64,000 nt of DNA from Metabacillus niabensis (GCF_020524345.1 NZ_JAIVLH010000001.1:248001-312000), one strand, 5' to 3'. Shown: positions 36,812-45,436, numbered from the stretch's first letter. The notes: a model not told the origin generated them from the sequence alone. Numbers and translations are program-made.

Positions 36812-36949
36812 ATGAAAAAACAATGGAAAGCTCCAGAGTTAGAAGTGCTTAATATTAGTATGACGATGGCTGGTCCTGGAATAAAAACTCCAGATGCAGT
36901 TCAGCCAGATCCGGATGCTGATGAAAATGATGTAGTTCATTATAGCTAA
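36812..36949 (+). CDS. Paeninodin-like lasso peptide precursor, copy 1
   Basis: A 45-residue precursor preceded by GGGAGGTG. A 19-residue leader with the recognition motif WKAPELEVL ends SMTM, with the conserved Thr at the penultimate position. The core of 26 residues starts AGPGIKTPD, giving an Ala1-to-Asp9 macrolactam ring, and continues AVQPDPD. As I recall it, paeninodin starts AGPGTSTPDAFQPDPD, so the relation is close. The core ends HYS; a C-terminal Ser is the site phosphorylated by the kinase in paeninodin. Ring, tail and phosphorylation are predictions. Confidence 0.93.
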   Translation: MKKQWKAPELEVLNISMTMAGPGIKTPDAVQPDPDADENDVVHYS

Positions 36950-36977
36950 TGCTAGCGAATTGAAAATGGACATAAGA

Positions 36978-37015
36978 AGCTCTTATACGTTTTTGTGTAA
37001 GAGCTATTTCTTCTT
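36978..37015 (+). terminator. intrinsic terminator after the first lasso unit
   Basis: AGCTCTTATAC and GTGTAAGAGCT arms with a short loop, followed by ATTTCTTCTTT. It ends the first cyclase-precursor pair, so copy 1 is a separate transcription unit that relies on enzymes encoded further downstream. Confidence 0.7.
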
Positions 37016-37051
37016 TATTACTAATAAAAAATAAATAGTATTTATTAGTGA

Positions 37052-37170
37052 TTGACACATTTTTATAAAGATGGTACTTTTATCTTAGTGGTGTTCTTTA
37101 TAAAGATCATCTGTGCAGTGTTTTGTATTATTACCATTTTATTTATAATAGATTGTTCTTTATAATGAAC
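37052..37170 (+). promoter_or_regulatory. promoter(s) of the second lasso unit with two SinR-type palindromes
   Basis: TTGACA (37052-37057), a 17-base spacer and TACTTT (37075-37080) form a strong SigA promoter, followed by GTTCTTTATAAAGATC (37093-37108). A second -10-like TATAAT at 37144-37149 is followed by GTTCTTTATAATGAAC (37155-37170). Both palindromes have the same spacing after a -10 element as in the first lasso unit. Confidence 0.68.
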
Positions 37171-37242
37171 TAAAATTCGGGTATTAGTTTTATCATAATT
37201 TACATTCATAAGTCTAAATTATTTGTCAGGAGAATATTAAGT

Positions 37243-39189
37243 ATGAGTGCAATCGTAGGAATAGAAACCTTTAATAATAAACCCATAAATTCAATAGGAC
37301 TCTATCCTTTATTAAATGCTTATAAAGGTTTCCCTGCAGATAACATTCAAATCTGGCAAAAAGACAATATATTCCTCGGCTGCCACTTTCAATGGATCAC
37401 TCCTGAATCAATTGGAGAAACACTGCCATATTATGATTATCATAGACAATTAGCAATAACCGCTGATGCAATTATAGATAATCGAGAAGAGCTTTTAGAT
37501 CGGCTACAAGTTGGAAAATCACAATGGAGGTCAATACCTGATAGTCAAATCATATTACTAGCTTATTCTAAGTGGGGAGAAAATGCTCCAAAGTATTTAA
37601 TCGGTGATTTTGCTTTCATGATTTGGGATGAAAAACAGAAAAAGTTTTTTGGTGCGAGAGATTTTTCTGGTGCAAGAACTTTATATTATTTTTACAATAG
37701 CGAACAGTTTGCCTTTTCAACTTTAATAGAACCTCTATTTTCTTTACAAAATGTAAAGAAGAGTCTCAATGAAGAATGGTTAGCAGAGTTCTTAGCTATT
37801 CCAAATATGGTTGAAAGTGTTGATATGAATTCTACTGTCTATAAGAATATTAAACAAGTCCCGCCGTCTCATAGTATTTCTGTAAAAAACGGAAAAGTTG
37901 CATTAACAAGGTTTTGCAAAATAGTAGTAACTGAAAAATTAATTCTTAAGTCTAATGAAGAATATGAGGAAGCTTTTCGAGAAGTCCTGCAAAAGGCTGT
38001 GACCGATCGACTTAGAACGTTTGGTGAAGTTGGATCACACTTAAGTGGGGGTCTGGATTCAGGCTCAGTTGTAAGTTTTGCTGCCAGAGAATTGAAGAAA
38101 ACGAATAAAACACTACATACATTTAGTTATATACCAGAAGAAAGCTTTATTGATTGGACAGATAAGTATTATTTACCAAATGAAAAGCCTTATATAAAAG
38201 AAACAGTTAAATACGTAGGAAATATAAAAGATCAATATTTAAGTTTTTCTGGAGAAAGTCCTTTGGATGTAATAGATGATTTCCTTGACGTAATGGAGAT
38301 GCCTTATAAATTCTTTGAAAATGCCTTTTGGTTAAATGGTATCAACCAAGAAGCACAAGAAAAAGGGATAAAAGTGCTTTTAAATGGTGCAAGGGGTAAT
38401 CACTCTATTTCATGGGGCTCTATGAACTTAACGTATAGTTATTATGTATCCTTACTTAAAAAGGCTAAGTGGGTACAATTATATAATGAATTGGATGATT
38501 ATTGTAAGAACTTTAAAACAGGAAAATCAGTAATGATTCCATTCATTTTCAAAAGGGCATTTACTTCAATTAAAACCAAGACGAACAATTCTAACTCAAA
38601 TCTAAGTAATTTCTTAATAAATCCTCATTTAGCTAGTAAAACAAAAGTCTTTGATAAATTAAAAGATTTTGGATTAGATGTTTATGGCAATCCAATAAAG
38701 GATGTAAATCAGTATCGAAAAAACTATTATCAACACTTATATGTTTGGAACAAAAGTGGTGTAGCAAACACCAAAATGTCCTTACGCTACTCTTTATGGG
38801 ATAGGGATCCCACTAATGATATAAGACTTATTCGTTTTTGCTTGTCTGTTCCTGATGAACAATATACGACAAAAGGGTTAGAACGTTCTCTAATAAGAAG
38901 GGCCACTAAAAACTACTTACCTAATTCTGTGAGGTTAAATCAAAGACAAAGGGGCATACAAGGAGCTGACACAATTCACAGAATGACCAAAAATTGGGAT
39001 ATTTTTATTGAAGAAGTAAATACCCTTCTCAATGATTCCATCATGTCATCTTTGATTAACACAAGAATGGTAAATGAGGCAATTTCAAAATTAGGTAAAG
39101 AGCCAAAACCTGAAATGGTATTCGAAGAGAATTTTAGAATAGTAGTTCGTAGTTTAATTGTGTATCGATTTTTAAAAAAGGTTGGTTAG
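37243..39189 (+). CDS. Lasso peptide cyclase (asparagine-synthetase-like), copy 2
   Basis: A 648-residue AsnB-like cyclase homologous to copy 1 along its whole length: MSAIVGI start without Cys2, YYDYHRQLAITADAIIDNREEL, the ATP-PPi loop HLSGGLDSGSV and a matching C-terminal LNQRQRGIQGADTIHRM. The two copies clearly arose by duplication. Its partner precursor follows 22 bases after the stop. The unusual core of that precursor suggests this copy is specialised for it. Confidence 0.92.
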   Translation: MSAIVGIETFNNKPINSIGLYPLLNAYKGFPADNIQIWQKDNIFLGCHFQWITPESIGETLPYYDYHRQLAITADAIIDNREELLDRLQVGKSQWRSIPDSQIILLAYSKWGENAPKYLIGDFAFMIWDEKQKKFFGARDFSGARTLYYFYNSEQFAFSTLIEPLFSLQNVKKSLNEEWLAEFLAIPNMVESVDMNSTVYKNIKQVPPSHSISVKNGKVALTRFCKIVVTEKLILKSNEEYEEAFREVLQKAVTDRLRTFGEVGSHLSGGLDSGSVVSFAARELKKTNKTLHTFSYIPEESFIDWTDKYYLPNEKPYIKETVKYVGNIKDQYLSFSGESPLDVIDDFLDVMEMPYKFFENAFWLNGINQEAQEKGIKVLLNGARGNHSISWGSMNLTYSYYVSLLKKAKWVQLYNELDDYCKNFKTGKSVMIPFIFKRAFTSIKTKTNNSNSNLSNFLINPHLASKTKVFDKLKDFGLDVYGNPIKDVNQYRKNYYQHLYVWNKSGVANTKMSLRYSLWDRDPTNDIRLIRFCLSVPDEQYTTKGLERSLIRRATKNYLPNSVRLNQRQRGIQGADTIHRMTKNWDIFIEEVNTLLNDSIMSSLINTRMVNEAISKLGKEPKPEMVFEENFRIVVRSLIVYRFLKKVG

Positions 39190-39211
39190 AGTTCGAAAGG
39201 AGGTGATATAG

Positions 39212-39382
39212 GTGAAAAAATCTTGGAAAGTTCCAGTACTAGAGATACTTGATATTAGCATGACAATGAATGGTCCTGGTAACGCAAATGCCGATTGTTT
39301 TGATGTTTCTGATGGAAAAAGTGAAACTCACGAAGGAAGATCTAATGCTTCTTGCTTACCAAAAGGTAGTTTAGATAGCTAA
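39212..39382 (+). CDS. Lasso peptide precursor, copy 2, with long Cys-containing core
   Basis: A 56-residue precursor with GTG start after AAAGGAGGTG. The leader (19 residues, WKVPVLEIL, ending SMTM) is nearly the same as in copy 1. The core is different: 37 residues starting NGPGNANADC, so Asp9 would close a ring on Asn1, an unusual first residue. Cys10 sits right after the ring and Cys29 in the tail (SNASC), so a disulfide is possible. It ends LDS with a C-terminal Ser available to the kinase. Core boundary is inferred by alignment with copy 1. Confidence 0.88.
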   Translation: MKKSWKVPVLEILDISMTMNGPGNANADCFDVSDGKSETHEGRSNASCLPKGSLDS

Positions 39383-39403
39383 TATCCTGCAAAATAAGTA
39401 AAA

Positions 39404-39433
39404 ATCCCTTATATCTAAAAAAGTATAAGGGAT
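39404..39433 (+). other. stem-loop between precursor 2 and the processing genes
   Basis: ATCCCTTATA and TATAAGGGAT arms with a ten-base loop. No U-tract follows, so it is more likely a partial terminator or RNA-stabilising hairpin that keeps precursor mRNA in excess over the enzyme mRNA. Confidence 0.55.
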
Positions 39434-39462
39434 AGTATTAAACACATTATGGAGGACATTGG

Positions 39463-40401
39463 GTGAAAACATCTATTAAACAAAAAACATCATACAAAGC
39501 ATTTGGATTTAATATTTTGAGCGATATCTTTCTTCCAGAATTACCAGATCCGGAAAATGATGGAGAAGCAGATATTTTCATAGAATATAAAAACCTAACA
39601 TCCACTTGGGAGGAGCTATCAGAGGGAAGTGAATATTTTGTCCTGAAAAAGGGCCAAATTCTTTTCCGCCTACCTGAAAAGGCAATATTTATGATTAAAA
39701 ACGGAAATAAAATCTATTATTCCCCAATGAATAACACCACTGAAGACCAAATTCGATTATATCTACTAGGCACCTGTATGGGAGCACTATTAATGCAGAG
39801 AAAAATCCTTCCACTTCACGGTAGTGCAATAGAAATAGATGGGAAGGCATATGCAATCGTTGGAGATTCTGGTGCTGGTAAATCAACTTTAGCTTCTGTC
39901 TTTTTAAATAAAGGATATCACCTTATAAGTGATGATGTTATTCCTGTCACTCTAAATGAAAAAAACATTCCTATGATAACACCCGCATATCCTCAACAGA
40001 AGTTATGGCAAGAGAGTCTGGATCATTTTAATGTTGAATCAAGCCAGTACCGTCCAATCGTTGAAAGAGAAAGTAAATATGCTGTTCCAGTTTTAAATCA
40101 ATTTGCTTCTAAACAATTACCTCTAGCGGGTGTGTTCGAATTAGTTAAGACAGAAAATGACGTGATTGAAGTTAATCCAATACAGAATCTCCAGTGCCTT
40201 CAAACTTTATATTCACATACCTATCGAAATTTCTTTATTCATCCGTTAGGTTTATTGGATTGGCATTTTAACATAACAGCAAAAATTTGTGAAAGTATCA
40301 GTTTATACCAATTGTGTCGACCTGTATCTAGATTTTCAGCACTCGATTTAGCAGACATTATTTTATCAACAGTAAAGAAGGAGGAAACGTTTTATGGTTA
40401 A
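39463..40401 (+). CDS. HPr-kinase-like lasso peptide kinase
   Basis: A 312-residue HprK-family kinase. The P-loop GDSGAGKST lies at about residues 134-142, preceded by the PLHGSAIEIDGKAY strand pair, and the catalytic SDDVIPV at 156. In the paeninodin pathway the equivalent enzyme phosphorylates the C-terminal Ser of the precursor; both precursors here end in Ser. GTG start after GGAGG. First gene of the shared processing set; it overlaps the PqqD-like gene by eight bases. Confidence 0.9.
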   Translation: MKTSIKQKTSYKAFGFNILSDIFLPELPDPENDGEADIFIEYKNLTSTWEELSEGSEYFVLKKGQILFRLPEKAIFMIKNGNKIYYSPMNNTTEDQIRLYLLGTCMGALLMQRKILPLHGSAIEIDGKAYAIVGDSGAGKSTLASVFLNKGYHLISDDVIPVTLNEKNIPMITPAYPQQKLWQESLDHFNVESSQYRPIVERESKYAVPVLNQFASKQLPLAGVFELVKTENDVIEVNPIQNLQCLQTLYSHTYRNFFIHPLGLLDWHFNITAKICESISLYQLCRPVSRFSALDLADIILSTVKKEETFYG

Positions 40402-40687
40402 AACAAAAGAGCTTTTGTCAACACATATTGTCAGTCAAGGAGAAGGTAATATTGTAAGTGATATGGGTGGAGAAAAAGTAATGTTAAGTATCGGGAATGG
40501 GAAATATTACAATTTAGGTGAAATAGGTGGAGTAGTATGGGATTTAGCAAAAAAACCTATCACAATTGAAAAACTAGTCACCCATTTAGTTTCTCATTAT
40601 GAAGTTGAACAAAATGAATGTGAAGTACAAGTAATGAAGTTTATTAAGCAATTAAACGCTGAAGGTTTATTAATAGTAGAAAGTTAA
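40394..40687 (+). CDS. PqqD-like lasso leader-binding protein (B1)
   Basis: A 97-residue PqqD/RRE-domain protein that binds the leader peptide and presents it to the peptidase and cyclase. The winged-helix landmarks MLSIGNGKYYNLGEIGGVVWDL and the C-terminal helix EVQVMKFIKQLNAEGLLIV are present. AAGGAGG precedes the ATG within the kinase gene. In split-B lasso clusters this protein is separate from the peptidase, as here. Confidence 0.92.
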   Translation: MVKTKELLSTHIVSQGEGNIVSDMGGEKVMLSIGNGKYYNLGEIGGVVWDLAKKPITIEKLVTHLVSHYEVEQNECEVQVMKFIKQLNAEGLLIVES

Positions 40688-40722
40688 ATTATAGTTTTTG
40701 TATCTAGAAGGGAATAATTAGC

Positions 40723-41196
40723 TTGAATAAACTAAAGATCTTTCTAAAAATGGATTGGAAGATGAAGTTACTCTTGGTTGAAGCTTATTTCTATTTAGCG
40801 ATTGGACGCTATTTGAAAAGCATTTCATTTGCAAAAATAGCACCCTCTTTAGGGGAGCATATGAAAGAAACGTCGTTTGAGCAAACATTATCAAATAAAA
40901 GAGTATTATCAAGTATTTCCCAGGCTATTCATATGATGAGCCGTTATACATTTTGGGAAAGTCAATGTCTTGTAAAAGCGATTGCCGCGATGAAAATGTT
41001 AGAGAAACGAAATATTGAAAGTACCCTATACTTAGGGACAGCTAGAGATGAATCCGGTGAGATGATTGCACATGCTTGGCTGCGAAGTGGACCTTATTAT
41101 ATTACTGGATTTGAAGGAATGGAAAAGTTTACAGTTGTAGGGAAATTTGCCAAAAAAACTGGGGGAAAGCACCATGCAAAATCAAGTTCACCTTAA
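40723..41196 (+). CDS. Lasso leader peptidase (B2), transglutaminase-like
   Basis: A 157-residue protein of the Transglut_core3 family that removes the leader. The catalytic Cys is Cys82 in ESQCLVKA and the His is His117 in IAHAWLRSG. The third triad residue is not obvious in SGPYYITG. TTG start after AAGGG. The end overlaps the nucleotidyltransferase gene by 23 bases, and the tail GGKHHAKSSSP encoded by the overlap is probably not critical. Confidence 0.9.
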   Translation: MNKLKIFLKMDWKMKLLLVEAYFYLAIGRYLKSISFAKIAPSLGEHMKETSFEQTLSNKRVLSSISQAIHMMSRYTFWESQCLVKAIAAMKMLEKRNIESTLYLGTARDESGEMIAHAWLRSGPYYITGFEGMEKFTVVGKFAKKTGGKHHAKSSSP

Positions 41197-42343
41197 TCTA
41201 GCGAATGTTCCTGAAGAACTTAAAGTGATCCTTGAGATAATAAAGAAAAATACTGTTAATAGAGACCTTTTTATGGGCATTGATTGGGATCATTTTATTG
41301 AGCAATCAATGCATCACCGTGTATATCCTGTACTACATTCAATTTTAATCCATTTAGACAAAGGAATAATACCAACGAAAGTAATGAATCATCTTTCAGT
41401 TCAATATAAAAGAAACACATTTAACATGCTTTATTTAAGTTCAGAGATGGAACGGATAAGTAAGCTTTATACAGAGGATAACATTCGTCTTCTATTCTTA
41501 AAGGGACCTGTTATAGCTCATGATCTTTATGGTGATGTTTCACTTCGTACATCCAGCGATTTAGATTTTCTGGTTTCAATTGAAGACCTTGAAAAGGCAG
41601 AAGCCATTTTAATAAAACAAGGGTATGAGAAAGTTGACTACATTGAAACAGTTTTAAATGATTGGAGATGGAGACATCACCATGTTACATATTTTCATCC
41701 TTTAAAACGGATGAAAGCAGAAATACATTGGAGACTAAATCCCGGACCTGGAGTTGAACCTAAATTTGATCAATTGTGGAATCGAAAACTAAAAAGTGAA
41801 TTAACAAATTATCCAGTTTATTTCCTTGGAAAAGAGGACCTTTTCTTATTCCTCGTTTCACATGGGGCTAGACATGGGTGGTCGCGTCTAAGGTGGTTAC
41901 TTGATATTCATCAGTTGACAGAACAACAGGTTAATTGGAAAAAAGTAAATGAATTATTAAAAATCTATCAATTTCACAAAGCAGGAGCTCAGGCACTTGC
42001 TTTAACTTCAGAGTTATTGGGTTCAAATATTTCAGCGGAAATGATGCCTATACTAGCTAATAAACATTCTCAAAAACTAGCACAAGAGGCCATTTTTTAT
42101 TTTGAAAAAATGGTTAATTTACATACAGATCCCGTACCTGAAGAGGTATTTCGCTATCATTCACGTCATTTATTTTCATTAATGTCTTTTAAACAAAAGA
42201 TATGGTATACGTTAAGCATATTACACCCATTGCCTGAGGATGCCGATGCATTACCACTACCAAAAAAACTTCATTTTTTATATTTCCCTCTACGACCATT
42301 TATTTGGGCTTGGAGGAGAGTAAGGAAACACGCGTTACCTTAG
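41174..42343 (+). CDS. Nucleotidyltransferase-like protein of the lasso cluster
   Basis: A 389-residue protein of the uncharacterised nucleotidyltransferase family often found in paeninodin-like clusters. The NTase core is visible as FLKGPVIAHDLYGDVSLRTSSDLDFLV near residue 125 (DxD metal ligands) with a third acidic residue in KAEIHWRL. Its product is not known; together with the kinase it may further modify the C-terminal phosphate. The ATG is chosen for GGGGGAAAG upstream and overlaps the peptidase gene. Confidence 0.85.
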   Translation: MQNQVHLNLANVPEELKVILEIIKKNTVNRDLFMGIDWDHFIEQSMHHRVYPVLHSILIHLDKGIIPTKVMNHLSVQYKRNTFNMLYLSSEMERISKLYTEDNIRLLFLKGPVIAHDLYGDVSLRTSSDLDFLVSIEDLEKAEAILIKQGYEKVDYIETVLNDWRWRHHHVTYFHPLKRMKAEIHWRLNPGPGVEPKFDQLWNRKLKSELTNYPVYFLGKEDLFLFLVSHGARHGWSRLRWLLDIHQLTEQQVNWKKVNELLKIYQFHKAGAQALALTSELLGSNISAEMMPILANKHSQKLAQEAIFYFEKMVNLHTDPVPEEVFRYHSRHLFSLMSFKQKIWYTLSILHPLPEDADALPLPKKLHFLYFPLRPFIWAWRRVRKHALP

Positions 42344-42353
42344 GAGGAAGGAA

Positions 42354-44144
42354 ATGTCAGATTTAATATACTTCTTAAAACAAATCCACCATTATGCAGG
42401 GAAGGTTTTATATATAAATCTGTTTGCCATGATGTTTATAAGTTTACTAGATGGTGCAGGTATCTTACTGCTCATCCCGATGATTAGTATGAGCGGAATC
42501 GTAGAAATTGAAGCGAATGAGATGCTTTCAAACGTATTCTCATTTTTAAATAATATTCCTAGTAATATAGGTTTGCCAGTCATTTTAGTCATTTATGTTT
42601 TAATTGTTGTTGGACAAAATGTACTACAAAGATCCATTACGATTCGGAATACTAAAATTCAACATGGCTTTTTCCGACATATTCGAATTGAAACTTACGA
42701 AGCTCTCCTTCATGCAAATTGGAATTTCTTTATAAAGAATCGAAAATCAGATCTTATTAATTTTTTAACTGCTGAAATTGCCCGTTCAAGTGCAGGTACA
42801 CATTCATTCTTACAATTTATGACTTCCTTAGTCTTTACAGTTATCCAGATAGGGATTGCCCTTTGGTTATCCTCAAGTATAACAATGTTTGTTTTGTTAA
42901 GTGGGCTTGTATTAATCCTCTTTAATAGAAAATTCTTAAAGAAATCTGTAGAATTGGGACAAAAAAATTACACGATGGGTAGAGAATATTTAGCTGGAAT
43001 AACGGACCAAATAAACGGGATAAAAGATATTAAGAGTAATTCATTAGAAAAATCCCGTATGGAATGGTTTAAAAAAATTACGAAAGGGATGCAAGACGAG
43101 CAGATTGAATATACAAAATTAAAAACCATTTCACAAATGAATTATAAAGTCGCTTCGGCTGTTTTAATTGCCTTATTTATTTTCATTGCTCTAAGCGCAT
43201 TTCATGCACAGGCAAGCCAATTAATGTTGATTATCGTGATTTTTTCTAGACTTTGGCCAAGAGTTGCAGGAATTCAAGGGTCACTTGAACAAATTGCAAC
43301 TATATTACCTGCCTTTAAAGCATTGAAAAATTTTCAAGAAGAATGTAAGAAATCTAGAGAATTTCAACTAGGAATAGAAAATAAACCCCTACATATTAAC
43401 CGACAAATAGAACTGGAAGATGTATTTTTCCGTTATGAAAGTAATCAATCAACTGGATATGCCTTAAACAACATAAATATTGTTATACCTGCTAATAAAA
43501 TGACAGCTTTTGTAGGTCGTTCTGGTGCAGGGAAGAGTACACTGATTGACATGTTAATGGGCTTAAATCAGCCTGAGAGAGGCAAAGTTTTATTAGATGG
43601 GATCCTTTTATCGCAAAAGAATATCCCATCTTTTCGTAAGTCAATTAGCTATGTTCCACAGGAACCTTTTTTATTTAATATAAGTATAAAAGAAAATTTG
43701 GAACTTGTTGAACCCAATGCCTCAGAAGAACAAATGTGGGATGCATTAGAATTTTCTTCAGCTGCTGAGTTTGTACGTGAGTTACCTAATGGGTTAGATA
43801 CGATTATTGGGGATAGAGGTATCCGACTTTCTGGAGGAGAACGACAAAGGATCGTTTTAGCAAGAGCCATTTTACGCAAACCTTCGATGCTTGTATTAGA
43901 TGAAGCAACAAGCGCACTTGATACAGAAAATGAAGCTAAAATCCAACACGCACTGGATAAGTTAAAAGGAAGAATGACCATTGTCGTAATCGCACATCGA
44001 TTGTCAACAATAAGGAATGCTGATCAAGTAGTTGTTCTTGATAAAGGTTCAGTTATTCAAAACGGTGAGTTTGGGAGATTAGCTAAGGATAAGCAAGGTA
44101 TACTTGGACATCTATTGGAAAGTCAAATCGAAGCTAGTTTATAA
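42354..44144 (+). CDS. Lasso peptide ABC exporter
   Basis: A 596-residue fused permease-ATPase. The N-terminal half has six membrane helices (residues 20-300). The ATPase half has Walker A GRSGAGKST, Q-loop YVPQEPF, signature LSGGERQR, Walker B MLVLDEATSA and His-switch AHRLST. In lasso clusters this protein exports the finished peptide and gives self-immunity. AGGAGGAAGG precedes the ATG. The sequence TTCTTTATAAAGAA inside it codes for FFIKN and is probably coincidental to the SinR-type sites. Confidence 0.92.
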   Translation: MSDLIYFLKQIHHYAGKVLYINLFAMMFISLLDGAGILLLIPMISMSGIVEIEANEMLSNVFSFLNNIPSNIGLPVILVIYVLIVVGQNVLQRSITIRNTKIQHGFFRHIRIETYEALLHANWNFFIKNRKSDLINFLTAEIARSSAGTHSFLQFMTSLVFTVIQIGIALWLSSSITMFVLLSGLVLILFNRKFLKKSVELGQKNYTMGREYLAGITDQINGIKDIKSNSLEKSRMEWFKKITKGMQDEQIEYTKLKTISQMNYKVASAVLIALFIFIALSAFHAQASQLMLIIVIFSRLWPRVAGIQGSLEQIATILPAFKALKNFQEECKKSREFQLGIENKPLHINRQIELEDVFFRYESNQSTGYALNNINIVIPANKMTAFVGRSGAGKSTLIDMLMGLNQPERGKVLLDGILLSQKNIPSFRKSISYVPQEPFLFNISIKENLELVEPNASEEQMWDALEFSSAAEFVRELPNGLDTIIGDRGIRLSGGERQRIVLARAILRKPSMLVLDEATSALDTENEAKIQHALDKLKGRMTIVVIAHRLSTIRNADQVVVLDKGSVIQNGEFGRLAKDKQGILGHLLESQIEASL

Positions 44145-44196
44145 AAACTTTCACACTAACAAAAACTACAGTAGGTGTACAAATTAAGGAGGCTTT

Positions 44197-45090
44197 ATGG
44201 GAAAGGGGAGGTTATTTCTAATTTTGGTTCTGGGTCTATGTTTTTTGATCGTTATTTATACCTTTTGGGATAATAATAGAATAAAGATTGTCGAACAAGT
44301 AATCAAAATTGATGATTTACCACGGGAATTTGACGGTTTTAAAATCCTTCAAATATCTGATCTGCATGAAAAGACATTTGGCTCGAAACAAGAAACACTC
44401 ATAAGAAAAATAAATTCTATTAATTATGATGTTATCGCGCTAACTGGTGATCTCTTAAGTAATAGTGATAGTGAAAATTACTCTCCAACTTATGAGTTGC
44501 TAGATAGTATTGATAATAAAGAACATATTCTATTTGTTCCTGGTAATACCGACCCAATTCCTTATGTTGTTAATCCTGATAAATCTATTTCAAAGAACAC
44601 ATTCCTTTTGGGGATGGAGGACCGAGGAGTACACTTATTAGATTCAGTATATACAATTGAAAAAGGAAATACCTCCATTTATTTTGGGCATTTTGATATA
44701 TCTAATCCTGATACTACTAGTCAGTTCGCTAAGCTTGAAAAGGATGATCTTTTTGTCATATTGAATCACTATCCAATAGTAGATAAAAGAATTGACCAGT
44801 TAAACCAAGACCCACATTCATATTTTAGCAAGAATGATTTAATGATAGCAGGACATTATCATGGTGGGCAAATTAGAGTTCCATTTGTCGGTGCCTTATT
44901 TATACCCGAACCATACTATGCTAATAATGGGCTATTTCCACCTCAAGATCGAGTAAAAGGATTGTGGGAATACAATGGTACAAAACAATATGTTAGTGCT
45001 GGCTTAGGGAGTAGTAATGCAATACCATTCCTAAAATTCCGTTTTTTAAATACTCCGGAGATAAATGTAATTACTCTAAGAAAGAAATGA
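44197..45090 (+). CDS. Membrane-anchored metallophosphoesterase
   Basis: A 297-residue calcineurin-like phosphoesterase with an N-terminal membrane anchor (LFLILVLGLCFLIVIYTFW), so the active site faces outside. Metal-binding motifs: ISDLHE near residue 50, LTGDLL, GNTD (usually GNH[E/D]) and GHYHGGQ. YkuE-type relatives are outer-surface phosphohydrolases. It follows the exporter by 52 bases with its own AAGGAGG and could act on the phosphorylated peptide after export. That link is inferred from position only. Confidence 0.82.
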   Translation: MGKGRLFLILVLGLCFLIVIYTFWDNNRIKIVEQVIKIDDLPREFDGFKILQISDLHEKTFGSKQETLIRKINSINYDVIALTGDLLSNSDSENYSPTYELLDSIDNKEHILFVPGNTDPIPYVVNPDKSISKNTFLLGMEDRGVHLLDSVYTIEKGNTSIYFGHFDISNPDTTSQFAKLEKDDLFVILNHYPIVDKRIDQLNQDPHSYFSKNDLMIAGHYHGGQIRVPFVGALFIPEPYYANNGLFPPQDRVKGLWEYNGTKQYVSAGLGSSNAIPFLKFRFLNTPEINVITLRKK

Positions 45091-45131
45091 TAAATATTAA
45101 CATCATTACTATATGAGTGAGATGGTAGGTT

Positions 45132-45436
45132 ATGACAAGACTTGTTTGTTTTTACCTTGCAATATTAAATATGGTCGATGGTACAATAACATATATTGGT
45201 TTAAAGTTAAATTTCATTGATGAAGGAAATCCAGCTATGAGTTTACTATATGAACACAACTCTGCTTATTTTCTTCTATAAAATATTCACTTTCCGTTTT
45301 TTTAGTATTGATTCTTTGTTATACGAATATCACTACAAGTAAAATACTTGGTTTTTTCTCATTGGTCGGTGCTACTCTTTATACAATTGTAATGTTTATG
45401 CACGCATACTGGGTTTTCATTTCGTTATTAATTTGA
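45132..45436 (+). pseudogene. frameshifted small membrane protein (DUF5658-like)
   Basis: The first frame encodes 49 residues starting MTRLVCFYLAILNMVDGTITYIGL and containing EGNPAMSLLYEH, then stops at 45279. The following bases continue in the -1 frame as KYSLSVFLVLILCYTN and end in a last hydrophobic helix. Joined, they make one membrane protein of about 100 residues that looks like DUF5658 (family name from memory). One base has probably been lost or gained near 45276-45281. Confidence 0.6.

Noticed and set aside
42725-42738. TTCTTTATAAAGAA inside the lasso exporter gene, like the SinR-type palindromes
   Set aside because: It codes for FFIKN within a well-conserved membrane protein, lacks the outer G and C, and no promoter is near.
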